Assembly (NCBI GenBank): GCA_902623305.1
Contig: CACNTB010000005.1
Span: forward strand, 1-60,225
Direction: 5' to 3'
DNA length: 60,225 nucleotides
DNA from: an uncultured Pelagibacteraceae bacterium
GTDB taxonomy: Bacteria; Pseudomonadota; Alphaproteobacteria; Pelagibacterales; Pelagibacteraceae
The position numbers were made by a program, and so were the translations under genes. The notes beneath the pieces are model-generated. The model made no database searches. It was not told the origin of the DNA and saw only the letters and a list, made by a program, of their open reading frames with translations. Positions 10,663-19,375 of the stretch are shown one piece after another. The first letter of the stretch is position 1; every line of letters begins with the position of its first letter.

Positions 10663-11102
10663 TGAGCAAACTTTTTAAATTAATAGGATTAATACTTTTA
10701 ACAGTTTCTTTTAATAGCACGTCTTTAAGTAAAGAAACCTTTTTTCATGAAGCTTTAGAATTGTTTAAAAAAGAAAAATATGAAGATGCGCGTTTTTTGT
10801 TTGAGCGAAATATAGTTTTTAATCCAAAAGATGCAAACTCATATTTATATTTAGCAAAAATTTATAACCAAGAAGAAAATCAAAGAAAAGAAGAATACAA
10901 TTTAGAAACAACACTTTTAATTGAGCCAGATAATGAGGAAGCTTTATTAATGTTAATGAAAATTGCTTTAGAAAAATCAAATTATGAAAAAGTTAAAGAT
11001 CTTTCAGATAGATTTGTAAAAGTTTGTATAAATTTATGTGATGAAAACAAAGATATTCAAGAGTCATTAAAAAATATTGAACCTGAAAATAATGAGTCTT
11101 GA
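10662..11102 (+). CDS. Small secreted TPR-repeat protein
   Basis: A 146-residue protein with an N-terminal hydrophobic signal ([14 protein letters not shown]) and then tetratricopeptide-like helix pairs: [21 protein letters not shown], followed by [12 protein letters not shown] and [24 protein letters not shown] proteins are protein-interaction scaffolds; nothing here identifies a partner. It is translationally coupled at both ends: its ATG overlaps the guaB stop, and its stop TGA overlaps the guaA start region. Its position between guaB and guaA probably reflects operon packing more than function. Confidence 0.75.
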   Translation: MSKLFKLIGLILLTVSFNSTSLSKETFFHEALELFKKEKYEDARFLFERNIVFNPKDANSYLYLAKIYNQEENQRKEEYNLETTLLIEPDNEEALLMLMKIALEKSNYEKVKDLSDRFVKVCINLCDENKDIQESLKNIEPENNES

Positions 11103-12654
11103 TCAAAATCTTAATAAAATCTTAATAATAGATTTTGGTTCTCAATTTACTCAATTAATTGCAAGACGAGTTAGAGAGTTAGGAGTATTTTCAGAAATAG
11201 TTAGTCACAAAAAATTAAAACTAAAAGACATAAATCACAGTATTAAAGGAATAGTACTATCTGGTGGTCCATTAAATGTTTATCAAATAAACAAGTATTC
11301 ATTTGATAAAAAAATTCTACAGCTTGATTTGCCTGTTCTTGGAATATGTTTTGGGCATCAAATTTTGTCAAAACTTAATGGTGGAAGAGTAAAACAATCA
11401 AAACATAGAGAATTTGGTCTAGCTAATGTTTATAAAAAAAAAAATAGTCTTTTAACATCTAATTTTTTTGGAAATAAAAAATCTAAACAAGTTTGGATGA
11501 GCCATGCTGATCAAGTTTCAAAACTTCCTAAGAATTTTAAAGTTGTTGCATCAAGCACTAATTCAAAATTTGCTATTGTTGAAAATAAAATAAAAAAATA
11601 TTATGGTGTGCAATTTCATCCAGAGGTGACTCATACAGAAAATGGAAAAAAATTAATAAGTAATTTTATTTTTTTAATTTGTAAAATTAAACGAAATTGG
11701 TCTCCTAAGGATCAAAAAAACCAGCTTATTAAAGATGTTCGTAAACTAGTAGGAAATAATAAAGTTATTTGTGCATTATCAGGAGGGGTGGATAGTAGTG
11801 TAGTTGCCCAATTGCTGAATAAAGCTATTGGTAAAAAACTTTATTGTATTTTTGTAAACAATGGTCTTTTAAGAAAAAACGAAGAAGTACAAGTGGTTCA
11901 GACATTTAAGAAGCGTCTAAAAATGAATTTAATTTATGTAAATGCTGAAAAGGAATTTTTAAAAAAATTAAAAAATGTTCCTGATCCAGAAAAAAAAAGA
12001 AAAATAATTGGTAATTTATTTATTAAAATTTTCGAGCGATATGCTAAGAAAATTAAAAATGTGAAATTTTTAGCTCAAGGTACTCTTTATCCAGATTTAA
12101 TTGAGAGTAAATCTGTTACTGGTAGCCAAACTTCTAAAATTAAATCACATCATAATGTCGGTGGATTGCCCAAAAAAATGAATTTAAAATTAGTAGAACC
12201 GCTAAAGTTCTTATTTAAAGATGAAGTAAGAAAATTAGGATTAGCATTAAATTTAAGTAAGGAAATTATTTCAAGACATCCATTTCCAGGACCCGGGTTA
12301 GCCATTCGAATGCCAGGGCTAATTACAAATGACAAAATTAAAATTTTAAAGGAGGCTGATTATTATTTTATCCAAGCTTTAAAAGATCATGGTCTTTACC
12401 ATAAGATTTGGCAAGCTTATGCAGCTTTACTTCCAGTTAAAACAGTAGGTGTCATGGGAGATAATCGTACTTATGAATATTTATGTTTATTAAGAGCAAT
12501 TACGTCAGAAGATGGAATGACCGCAGATTATTATGAATTTAAAAAGTCATTTATGCAATCTATATCAAACAAAATAGTAAACAGCATAAAAGGTATCAAT
12601 AGAGTTGTTTATGATGTTACATCAAAACCACCAAGCACTATTGAATTAGAGTAA
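11092..12654 (+). CDS. guaA: GMP synthase (glutamine-hydrolysing)
   Basis: Converts XMP to GMP using glutamine nitrogen and ATP. The N-terminal class I amidotransferase domain has nucleophile elbow GICFGHQ and the His-x-Glu pair in QFHPEVTH. The ATP-pyrophosphatase P-loop is [10 protein letters not shown], and the dimerisation domain ends [10 protein letters not shown] place the start at ATG 11092 (MSLDQN), overlapping the preceding stop by 11 bases, because an upstream in-frame TTG at 11077 would add only five residues without family support. About 520 residues, normal. Confidence 0.97.
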   Translation: MSLDQNLNKILIIDFGSQFTQLIARRVRELGVFSEIVSHKKLKLKDINHSIKGIVLSGGPLNVYQINKYSFDKKILQLDLPVLGICFGHQILSKLNGGRVKQSKHREFGLANVYKKKNSLLTSNFFGNKKSKQVWMSHADQVSKLPKNFKVVASSTNSKFAIVENKIKKYYGVQFHPEVTHTENGKKLISNFIFLICKIKRNWSPKDQKNQLIKDVRKLVGNNKVICALSGGVDSSVVAQLLNKAIGKKLYCIFVNNGLLRKNEEVQVVQTFKKRLKMNLIYVNAEKEFLKKLKNVPDPEKKRKIIGNLFIKIFERYAKKIKNVKFLAQGTLYPDLIESKSVTGSQTSKIKSHHNVGGLPKKMNLKLVEPLKFLFKDEVRKLGLALNLSKEIISRHPFPGPGLAIRMPGLITNDKIKILKEADYYFIQALKDHGLYHKIWQAYAALLPVKTVGVMGDNRTYEYLCLLRAITSEDGMTADYYEFKKSFMQSISNKIVNSIKGINRVVYDVTSKPPSTIELE

Positions 12655-12675
12655 TTTTTAACTATAAGTATTATT

Positions 12676-13095
12676 ATGAAATATTTACATACTATGATTA
12701 GGATTAGTGATGTTGATGCATCTCTAAGGTTTTTTTGTGAAGGTCTTGGACTTAAAGAAACAAGAAGAAAGGATAGTGAAAAAGGAAGATACACTCTAAT
12801 CTTTCTTGCCCCACCAAACGATAAAAACACTGAGATCGAATTAACATACAACTGGGATGGTGATGAACTAGGTGAGGGATCAAGAAATTTTGGTCATCTA
12901 GCTTATAGAGTAGATAATGTTTATGAGACATGCCAAAAACTTATGGACATGGGTTATACTATAAATAGACCACCAAGAGACGGTCATATGGCTTTTGTTA
13001 GATCACCAGATAAAATTTCAATAGAGTTACTTCAAGACGGGTATTTAGATCCTCAAGAACCTTGGGCTTCAATGGAAAATACTGGCATTTGGTAA
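12676..13095 (+). CDS. gloA: Lactoylglutathione lyase (glyoxalase I)
   Basis: Isomerises the methylglyoxal-glutathione hemithioacetal to S-lactoylglutathione, a detoxification step that depends on the glutathione made by gshA and gshB in this window. The metal ligands of the GlxI fold are all present: His5 (LHTMIRI), Glu55 (IELTYNW), His74 (FGHLAYRV) and Glu117 (ISIELLQ). At 139 residues it matches the small bacterial form. It lies 21 bases after guaA and 15 before panB on the same strand. Confidence 0.95.
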   Translation: MKYLHTMIRISDVDASLRFFCEGLGLKETRRKDSEKGRYTLIFLAPPNDKNTEIELTYNWDGDELGEGSRNFGHLAYRVDNVYETCQKLMDMGYTINRPPRDGHMAFVRSPDKISIELLQDGYLDPQEPWASMENTGIW

Positions 13096-13110
13096 TTTCT
13101 ACCAATGTGA

Positions 13111-13881
13111 ATGAGTAAAATTAAAAAATTAATTGCAAAAAAAAATAAAACTAAAATAGTTAGTTTAACTGCATATTCAAAAAATGTTGCATCAATTTTA
13201 GATAATCATTGCGATATTATACTTGTTGGAGATTCCCTTGGATCTGTTTTGTATAATTATAAATCTACGAGGGAAGTAACTTTGAATACTATGATTGAAC
13301 ATTCAAAAAGTGTCAGAAAGGGTATAAAAAAAAGTTTAATGATTGTTGATATGCCACATAATACCTATCGAACTTCTAAAGAGGCCTTGAAAAATGCGAG
13401 ACTAATAATGAAAAAAACTAAATGTGATGGAGTAAAATTGGAAGGTGGAAAAAAAATTTACGAAACAATAAAAACTTTAGTTAAATATAAAATTCCAGTT
13501 ATGGGTCATTTGGGTTTACTTCCTCAGTCAGATAAAACTTTCAAATTTAAAGGCAAAAAAAAGTTAGAGAGAGATAACATTATAAGAGACTCGCAATTAT
13601 TAGAAAAAGCTGGAGTGTTTTCAATTGTTTTAGAGTGTGTTGAAACTTCTTTAGCAAAAATTGTTACTCAAAATATTACAGTTCCAACAATAGGCATTGG
13701 ATCTTCTAAATATTGTGATGGTCAAATATTAGTTTTTGATGATTTAATTGGATTAAATCCAATGAATTACAAATTTGTAAAAAAATATGTCAATATTAGA
13801 AATGATATTTCGAAAGCTGTTTCAAATTATTCAAAAGAAGTTAAAAAAATTAAATTTCCTAATAAAAAAAATTCTTTTTAA
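13111..13881 (+). CDS. panB: 3-methyl-2-oxobutanoate hydroxymethyltransferase
   Basis: Transfers a hydroxymethyl group from 5,10-methylene-THF to 2-oxoisovalerate, giving ketopantoate for pantothenate/CoA. Seen: KIVSLTAYS and VGDSLG (metal site) near the N-terminus, DMPHNTY, the lysine motif GVKLEGG, MGHLGLLPQS and the catalytic glutamate in SIVLECV. The length of 256 is near normal. It is unusually lysine-rich, like many proteins of A+T-rich genomes. panC and panE are not in this window. Confidence 0.93.
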   Translation: MSKIKKLIAKKNKTKIVSLTAYSKNVASILDNHCDIILVGDSLGSVLYNYKSTREVTLNTMIEHSKSVRKGIKKSLMIVDMPHNTYRTSKEALKNARLIMKKTKCDGVKLEGGKKIYETIKTLVKYKIPVMGHLGLLPQSDKTFKFKGKKKLERDNIIRDSQLLEKAGVFSIVLECVETSLAKIVTQNITVPTIGIGSSKYCDGQILVFDDLIGLNPMNYKFVKKYVNIRNDISKAVSNYSKEVKKIKFPNKKNSF

Positions 13882-14493
13882 TTAAAAGTATTTTTTAAAT
13901 TCTTCATTAATATTTAATATTTCAAGATCAACCAATCCTCCAATTACTAATTGTAGACCAACTATTAAGATAAATACTAAGCCGATATAAGCTATCCAAA
14001 TATGTTTTTGTATATAATTAGCCATATATGTTGCTAAGGCACCAGTTAATACAACTGACAACATAAGTCCAAATATCATAAATCCAAAATATCCTTTTGC
14101 TGCAGCAACAACGCCAATTACATTATCAAAACTAATCATGATATCTGCAAATAAAACTTTTCCGATACTGCTAATGTATGAAGGTTCTTTTTTTTTTTTT
14201 GAAACAGGTTTTACTTTTTTAATATCTAATAAATCTTTTCTTAAATCATTGACTATCCAGATTAATAACAAGCCGCCTAAAATTTTTATAAAATAAAATT
14301 CAAATAAAAAAGTTGCAAAGATTGCAAAAAATATTTTAAAAACAAAAGCTCCAATCACACCCCAAAGAATTATTTGTTTTCTATTTTTTGGAACAAAATT
14401 TGAAGCTATAGAACCAACTATTACAGCATTATCTGCTGTTAATATCATAGTGATAAAAATAATATTGGTTAAAATTATGAGTTCTTCGATCAA
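13882..14493 (-). CDS. TerC family integral membrane protein
   Basis: A polytopic membrane protein (203 residues, about 6-7 helices) of the TerC/YjbE family, implicated in metal-ion (Mn2+/Ca2+) handling and tellurite resistance. The family's acidic motifs in membrane segments are visible: TADNAVIVG in the first helix and ISFDNVIGVVAAAKG in the second half. The start is TTG (14493), with AAGGA a few bases upstream; the next Met would remove half of helix 1. It ends one base after panB and is divergent from dctP. The exact substrate is unknown. Confidence 0.85.
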   Translation of the reverse strand: MIEELIILTNIIFITMILTADNAVIVGSIASNFVPKNRKQIILWGVIGAFVFKIFFAIFATFLFEFYFIKILGGLLLIWIVNDLRKDLLDIKKVKPVSKKKKEPSYISSIGKVLFADIMISFDNVIGVVAAAKGYFGFMIFGLMLSVVLTGALATYMANYIQKHIWIAYIGLVFILIVGLQLVIGGLVDLEILNINEEFKKYF

Positions 14494-14516
14494 GATATCC
14501 TTATAATAGTATAATC

Positions 14517-14545
14517 TTTCAAATTTTCAATGAGGCCAATATAAT
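14517..14545 (+). promoter_or_regulatory. Candidate sigma70 promoter for dctP
   Basis: TTTCAA at 14517-14522 and a perfect TATAAT at 14540-14545 are separated by 17 bases, in the only sizeable gap between terC and dctP. The -35 is a weak match. A 6-bp-arm palindrome (GATATT-TT-AATATC at 14571-14584) lies downstream and could be an operator, although such palindromes are common in A+T-rich DNA. Confidence 0.3.
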
Positions 14546-14604
14546 ATTTTTATTGATTTAGGCTTTGAGAGATATTTTAATATCAATTTAAAAAAGGAGG
14601 ATAG

Positions 14605-15576
14605 ATGAAATTAATTAAATTATTCATTTCTGTAATTACTTCAGTTTTCTTATTTGTAAACGTGTCTTTAGCTGAAAAATGGGATATGGCACTTGCTTAT
14701 GGTGCTGGAAATTTTCATTCAGCTAATGCAACTGAATTTGCAAAGAATGTAACTGAAAAAAGTGGTGGAAAACTTACAATTGTTACTCACCCAGGTGGTT
14801 CATTATTTAAAGGTGGCGAAATCTTTAGAGCCGTAAGAACAGGTCAGGCTCCGATTGGTGAAAGATTTATGTCAGCTCTTGGAAAAGAAGATCCTTTATA
14901 TGAAATTGACTCATTACCTTTCTTAGCAAGTTCTTATGATGATGCTATGAAATTATATGAAGCTTCAAAACCATATATTGTTAAGAGTCTTGACGAAAAA
15001 GGTTTAGTATTTCTTTATGCAGTGCCATGGCCAGCACAAGGACTTTACAGTAAAAAGGAAATTAAAAAAGTTGGTGATCTAAATGGTTTAAAATTTAGAG
15101 CATACAACTCTGCAACAATAAGAATTGCGGAGTTAACAGGAATGGCACCAACTAAAATTGAAGCAGCTGAAATAAGTCAAGCATTTTCTACAGGTGCCGT
15201 TGAAAGTATGATTACTTCTCCTACGACTGGTAAAAATAGTAAGATTTGGGAAAATGGTGTTAAATATTTTTATGATATAGCAGCATGGTTTCCTAAAAAT
15301 ATGATCATAGCTAATAAAGCCGCGTGGAATAAACTTGATAAAGCAACTCAAGATCTAGTCATGAACCAAGCAGCAATAGCTGAAGAAAAAGGTTGGGAAT
15401 TATCTAAGAAAGGTAATACTGGAGATAAGAAGGCTTTAGCAGATGCTGGAATGGAAGTAGGCGAAGTTAATTCAGCTTTGAAAAAACATTTTGAAAAAGT
15501 TGGAGCAACAATGTCTGAGGAATGGAAAGCAAAAGCTGGAGACAGAGGTGCTGCAGTTTTATCTGCTTACAAATAA
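14605..15576 (+). CDS. dctP: TRAP transporter substrate-binding protein
   Basis: Periplasmic solute receptor of a TRAP transporter. The signal peptide ends at SLA-EKWD (residues 21-24). The mature protein has the DctP fold with GGSLFKGGEIFRAVRTGQAPIGE, SLPFLASSYDDAM and the ligand-arginine region LNGLKFRAYNS. Translation starts at an ATG with a near-perfect AAGGAGG Shine-Dalgarno, the strongest in this part of the window, consistent with a highly expressed binding protein. A terminator hairpin separates it from dctQ. Adjacent 5-oxoprolinase genes suggest pyroglutamate as ligand, but carboxylates in general are possible. Confidence 0.94.
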   Translation: MKLIKLFISVITSVFLFVNVSLAEKWDMALAYGAGNFHSANATEFAKNVTEKSGGKLTIVTHPGGSLFKGGEIFRAVRTGQAPIGERFMSALGKEDPLYEIDSLPFLASSYDDAMKLYEASKPYIVKSLDEKGLVFLYAVPWPAQGLYSKKEIKKVGDLNGLKFRAYNSATIRIAELTGMAPTKIEAAEISQAFSTGAVESMITSPTTGKNSKIWENGVKYFYDIAAWFPKNMIIANKAAWNKLDKATQDLVMNQAAIAEEKGWELSKKGNTGDKKALADAGMEVGEVNSALKKHFEKVGATMSEEWKAKAGDRGAAVLSAYK

Positions 15577-15587
15577 ATAGTCTTAAA

Positions 15588-15620
15588 AAAAAGGCCAACT
15601 TGTAGTAAGTTGGCCTTTTT
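15588..15620 (+). terminator. Intergenic terminator/attenuator between dctP and dctQ
   Basis: A 9-bp G+C-rich core (GGCCAACTT pairing with AAGTTGGCC), extended by A/T pairs, has a 5-base loop and ends in a T5 run. The dctQ ATG comes only 5 bases after the T run. This arrangement would terminate most transcripts after dctP and let a fraction read into the membrane-subunit genes. Confidence 0.88.
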
Positions 15621-15625
15621 ACTAA

Positions 15626-16114
15626 ATGTTTCAATCAATAAATAATAATTTAAATAAACTTTATAAATTTTCAGGATATTTAGCTGCTTTTTTTTTAATA
15701 CTTGTTGCAGTTTTTATTTTAATTGGAATTTCTTCAAGAATTTTTGGTTTTTACATAAGAGGTTTGGCTGAGTATTCAGGTTACTCTATGGCTGCAGCTT
15801 CTTTTTATGCTTTAGCGTTTACTTTTGTTGAGGGTGGACATATTCGAATTACCCTTTTCCTAGAAAAAGCCTCTTCACCTTATAAAAAGTTTTTAGAAAT
15901 ATGGTGTCTGATTGTAGCAACAATTTTTTCAGGTTATTTGTCTTTTTACTTATGGAAAATGTTATTAATTTCCTATGATTTTCAAGAGAGAAGTGAGGGT
16001 GCTGATGAAATCTTGATATGGATTCCTCAAACCAGCGTATCAATTGGATCTTTAATTTTTTTTATAGCTGTTTCACACAAATTTATTTTAACAATCTTAA
16101 ACAAGAATGACTGA
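15626..16114 (+). CDS. dctQ: TRAP transporter small membrane subunit
   Basis: Four-helix small permease subunit of the TRAP system, 162 residues. Hydrophobic stretches occur at about residues 17-35, 45-65, 90-110 and 130-150, with the family feature AFTFVEGGHIRITLF in the second loop. It follows the dctP terminator and its end overlaps the dctM start by 8 bases, so Q and M are translationally coupled. No Shine-Dalgarno is visible because the start sits against the terminator T tract. Confidence 0.9.
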   Translation: MFQSINNNLNKLYKFSGYLAAFFLILVAVFILIGISSRIFGFYIRGLAEYSGYSMAAASFYALAFTFVEGGHIRITLFLEKASSPYKKFLEIWCLIVATIFSGYLSFYLWKMLLISYDFQERSEGADEILIWIPQTSVSIGSLIFFIAVSHKFILTILNKND

Positions 16115-17417
16115 AGTATTTCTCATAATTTTTTTTATAAGTATGCTTTTGTTCTTCCTTGGATCTGGCATCTGGGTAGCTATAAGCATGATAGGAGTTT
16201 CAACAATTGGGATGATGTTATTTACTTCAAGGCCAGTTGGGGATGCAATGGCAACTACAATATGGGGAACCTCATCATCATGGACATTAACAGCTTTACC
16301 ATTATTTGTTTGGATGGGTGAAATATTATTTAGGACCAAGTTATCTGAAAATTTATTTGCTGGACTATCACCATGGATGCAAAAATTACCTGGTGGATTA
16401 ATTCATGTAAACGTTGTTGGATGTGCACTTTTTGCAGCAATATCAGGCTCTTCAGCAGCAACTGTAGCAACAGTAGGTAAGATGTCTATCCCAGAATTAA
16501 GAAAAAGGAAATATCCAGAAAAAATTTTGTTAGGTAGTCTAGCAGGTTCAGGAACTTTAGGACTTCTTATACCTCCTTCAATAATATTAATAATTTATGG
16601 AGTTACTGTTCAAGAGTCTATTGCAAAACTTTTTATCGCAGGAATTATTCCAGGGATAATGATTGCACTTCTATTCATGTTTTACGTGATTATCTGGTCT
16701 TTAATAAATAAAAAAAGTATGCCCAAGTATGTAGAAAATTTCTCCTTCCTTGAAAAAATTAAAAAATCTAAACAATTATTGCCAGTAATCATTTTAATAT
16801 CAGCTGTAATTGGATCAATATACACTGGAGTTGCAACAGCAACTGAGGCTGCCTCTTTAGGTGTAGTAGGGGCTTTAATTTTATCTTATTTTCAAAAGAG
16901 TTTAAATATTGAAACATTTAAACAATCTTTGTTGGGAGCAACTAAAACATCTTGTATGATTGCTTTTATTTTAGCTGGCTCTACATTTTTATCATTAGCC
17001 ATGGGATTTACTGGTCTTCCAAGAAATTTAGCTATTTGGATACAAAACATGGAATTATCTCCTTATGTATTAATTTTTGTTTTAATGATTTTTTATATTA
17101 TTCTTGGAATGTTCCTTGATGGAATTTCAGCAGTAGTACTTACAATGGCAATTATTGAACCAATGATTAGACAAGCTGGTTTTGATATGATTTGGTTTGG
17201 TATATTTTTAGTTATAGTAGTTGAGATGGCTCAAATCACACCACCTGTCGGATTTAATTTGTTTGTATTACAAGGAATGGCTAACAAAGATATGGGATTT
17301 ATTGCAAGGAGTGCATTCCCATTATTTATGTTAATGATCCTTGCAGTAATTCTTGTTGTTATTTTTCCAGAGATAGCTTTATGGATGCCACAACAAATGG
17401 TTCAAAACATTAACTAA
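16107..17417 (+). CDS. dctM: TRAP transporter large membrane subunit
   Basis: Na+-driven translocation subunit, 436 residues and about 12 hydrophobic segments. Typical DctM sequence includes ISGSSAATVATVGKMSIPELRKRKYPE, GTLGLLIPPSIILIIYG and VVVEMAQITPPVGFNLFVLQG. It overlaps dctQ by 8 bases and its end overlaps the convergent TPR gene by 4. With dctP and dctQ it forms a complete tripartite transporter. Confidence 0.95.
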   Translation: MTEVFLIIFFISMLLFFLGSGIWVAISMIGVSTIGMMLFTSRPVGDAMATTIWGTSSSWTLTALPLFVWMGEILFRTKLSENLFAGLSPWMQKLPGGLIHVNVVGCALFAAISGSSAATVATVGKMSIPELRKRKYPEKILLGSLAGSGTLGLLIPPSIILIIYGVTVQESIAKLFIAGIIPGIMIALLFMFYVIIWSLINKKSMPKYVENFSFLEKIKKSKQLLPVIILISAVIGSIYTGVATATEAASLGVVGALILSYFQKSLNIETFKQSLLGATKTSCMIAFILAGSTFLSLAMGFTGLPRNLAIWIQNMELSPYVLIFVLMIFYIILGMFLDGISAVVLTMAIIEPMIRQAGFDMIWFGIFLVIVVEMAQITPPVGFNLFVLQGMANKDMGFIARSAFPLFMLMILAVILVVIFPEIALWMPQQMVQNIN

Positions 17418-17902
17418 TATTTTGACTTTTTTGTGCCTGCAATTATTTGTTTAAGGCTGTCGTATTCTTTACAATTACAACTTTCTAGAATTTTTAATCT
17501 TTCATTTGCAAGATCAATTCTATTTGTTACAACATAAAGTTCTCCCAAATATTCATTAATACCTATGTGATTTGGTTCAATTGCAAGACCTTGAAGATAA
17601 TATTTTTCTCCACCTTCAAAATCCCCAAGTTTTCTCGTCGTAAAACCTAAGTAGTTTAAGGTATCAGCTTTGTTTGGTTTACTTTTATTTGATTTTACTA
17701 AAAGTTTTAAGGCTTTCTCATATCTTTTATTTGCTTTATCTGTTTTACCGTTACTCTCATATTTTTTTGCAGATTTTACTAACTTAATAGCTTTACTATA
17801 ATCTGTACTGTTAGAGTCAGAGCTAGAGCTCGTACCTGCAGAATATGAATTTGTAGATAAAAGCATTAATAAAAAAAATGTTATTAAAGTGTTTTTTATC
17901 AT
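17414..17902 (-). CDS. Secreted TPR-repeat protein
   Basis: A 162-residue protein with a cleavable signal peptide (hydrophobic TLITFFLLMLL, then NSYSAG) and a Ser-rich linker. Two to three TPR motifs follow (ANKRYEKALKLLVKSNKSKP, NYLGFTTRKLGDFEGGEKYY, NEYLGELYVVTNRIDLANERL). A pair of Cys (CNCKEY) lies near the C-terminus. Probably a periplasmic scaffold of unknown function. Its ATG overlaps the pxpA stop by a single base, so it is co-transcribed with pxpA. Confidence 0.75.
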   Translation of the reverse strand: MIKNTLITFFLLMLLSTNSYSAGTSSSSDSNSTDYSKAIKLVKSAKKYESNGKTDKANKRYEKALKLLVKSNKSKPNKADTLNYLGFTTRKLGDFEGGEKYYLQGLAIEPNHIGINEYLGELYVVTNRIDLANERLKILESCNCKEYDSLKQIIAGTKKSKY

Positions 17903-18675
17903 TAGATAAATTTCTCCATTTTTATTAAAGGTTTTAGAGTTAGTCCGTTTTCTACTAAATTTTCTCTTATAGATTTTGCAGTAGCTAGCGAACTCTCGTT
18001 ATCTCCATGTATGCATACAGAATCGATTTCACAAGGTATTTGCTTTCCACTGTGACAATTAAGTGACTGATTTTTCACCATATTTAACACGTGTTTTTGA
18101 GCTTCTAGAGGATTGGTAATTAATGCGTTAGATTTTTTTCTAGAAACTAGATTTCCGTCATCCTCATAATTTCTATCGGCAAATATTTCACACGCTATAC
18201 GCATATTTAGTTGTTTCGCTGCTACCTCCATTTTAGATCCAGTAGGTACCAAATAAATCAAATCTTTACTAATATCACTTATCGCTTTCGCCAGTGTCGT
18301 TGCTAAATCTATATCTTCACATGCCATGTTATTTAAGGCTCCATGTGGTTTTATGTGCGTTACATTTTCTCCATAATCTTGAGCAATTTTTTGAAGAATT
18401 TCATATTGATCAATAATTAATTGTCTTACTTCAACTGGAGTGAGGTTAATTCTTTGTCTCCCAAAATTTTCAGGATCGTTAAATGATGGATGTGCTCCAA
18501 TACTCACGCCATTTTTTTTTGAAATTTGAACAACTTGTTTCATAGACTCATCATCTCCCGCATGATAACCACATGCAACATTTGCTGAATTAACTATTTC
18601 TAACAAGTCTGGATCATACTTATTTGAATGATGTTTTGATTTTTCACCTAAATCACAATTTATATTAATTTCCAT
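17902..18675 (-). CDS. pxpA: 5-oxoprolinase subunit A (LamB/YcsF family)
   Basis: Part of the three-component ATP-dependent 5-oxoprolinase that opens 5-oxo-L-proline (pyroglutamate) to glutamate. Family signature: ININCDLGE at the N-terminus, NVACGYHAGDD, SIGAHPSFND, ITHIKPHGALNN-like (THIKPHGALNN) and VCIHGDN. At 257 residues it is full length. It is transcribed away from pxpB and pxpC across only 25 bases. No Shine-Dalgarno precedes the ATG. Confidence 0.95.
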   Translation of the reverse strand: MEININCDLGEKSKHHSNKYDPDLLEIVNSANVACGYHAGDDESMKQVVQISKKNGVSIGAHPSFNDPENFGRQRINLTPVEVRQLIIDQYEILQKIAQDYGENVTHIKPHGALNNMACEDIDLATTLAKAISDISKDLIYLVPTGSKMEVAAKQLNMRIACEIFADRNYEDDGNLVSRKKSNALITNPLEAQKHVLNMVKNQSLNCHSGKQIPCEIDSVCIHGDNESSLATAKSIRENLVENGLTLKPLIKMEKFI

Positions 18676-18700
18676 AGTATAATGCTAAGTATAACATAAC
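18676..18700. promoter_or_regulatory. 25-bp divergent promoter region of pxpA and pxpBC
   Basis: The whole gap between the two divergent start codons is 25 bases. It contains GTATAA twice, 13 bases apart. These give a perfect TATAAT -10 toward pxpB (18678-18683) and two TATACT -10-like elements toward pxpA. With -10 elements this close to the ATGs and no Shine-Dalgarno on either side, both transcripts are probably leaderless or nearly so. This is inferred from spacing. Confidence 0.35.
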
Positions 18701-19375
18701 ATGATAAAAAATATATCAAATCTTGGTGATACAGCTTTGTATTGTGATTTTGGCAACGAAGTAAATAAATCAATTAATTCACAAGTAATAAAATATTTCA
18801 AAACAATTAAAGAAAAAAAAGTAAAAGGTATTAATAATTTAACACCATCTTATAACAAACTTATTATTTCATATGATCTCAAACAAACAAACTTTAATGA
18901 GGTTAAAAAAAATATTGAAAATCTTAATGTTGAAACTTCTTTAAAACTCAACACTAAGAGAATAGAAATTCCAGTATGCTGTCATGAAAGCTTATCACTG
19001 GATGTAAAACGGTTAGTAAAAATATTAAATTTAAATAGGGATAAAATTTTAGAAAATTTTTTAAATAAAGAATATTTTTGTTATATGACTGGATTTATTG
19101 CCGGTATGCCTTTTCTAGGCGACCTTAATGAAAATATGAGAGCTCAACGTTTAGAAACTCCAAGAGTAAAAGTTCCTAAAGGCTCTGTAGGATTAACTGA
19201 GCAATTTGCAAATATTTATACTTTTGAAAGTCCTGGTGGATGGAATATTTTAGGAAATACGCCAGTAAAAGTGTTTGATAGTTCATTAGAAGATGAACCA
19301 ACCTTAATAAATCCTGGAGATACAGTGACCTTTAAAGAAATAAGTTTAGATCAATATAAGAATTATAATGAGTGA
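18701..19375 (+). CDS. pxpB: 5-oxoprolinase subunit B (KipI family)
   Basis: Allophanate-hydrolase subunit 1-like protein, the PxpB partner in pyroglutamate hydrolysis. Visible: LVRFGDTAL-like start (ISNLGDTALYCDFG), GFIAGMPFLGDL (family GF-x-PGFPYLG), PRVKVPKGSVGLTEQFANIY and SPGGWNILGNTP. Length 224 is normal. pxpC starts 8 bases before its stop, so the two are translationally coupled. Confidence 0.94.
   Translation: MIKNISNLGDTALYCDFGNEVNKSINSQVIKYFKTIKEKKVKGINNLTPSYNKLIISYDLKQTNFNEVKKNIENLNVETSLKLNTKRIEIPVCCHESLSLDVKRLVKILNLNRDKILENFLNKEYFCYMTGFIAGMPFLGDLNENMRAQRLETPRVKVPKGSVGLTEQFANIYTFESPGGWNILGNTPVKVFDSSLEDEPTLINPGDTVTFKEISLDQYKNYNE

Noticed and set aside
14571..14584. GATATT-TT-AATATC palindrome before dctP as an operator
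   Set aside because: Short A+T palindromes are frequent by chance in DNA of this composition; no second copy or regulator gene is adjacent.
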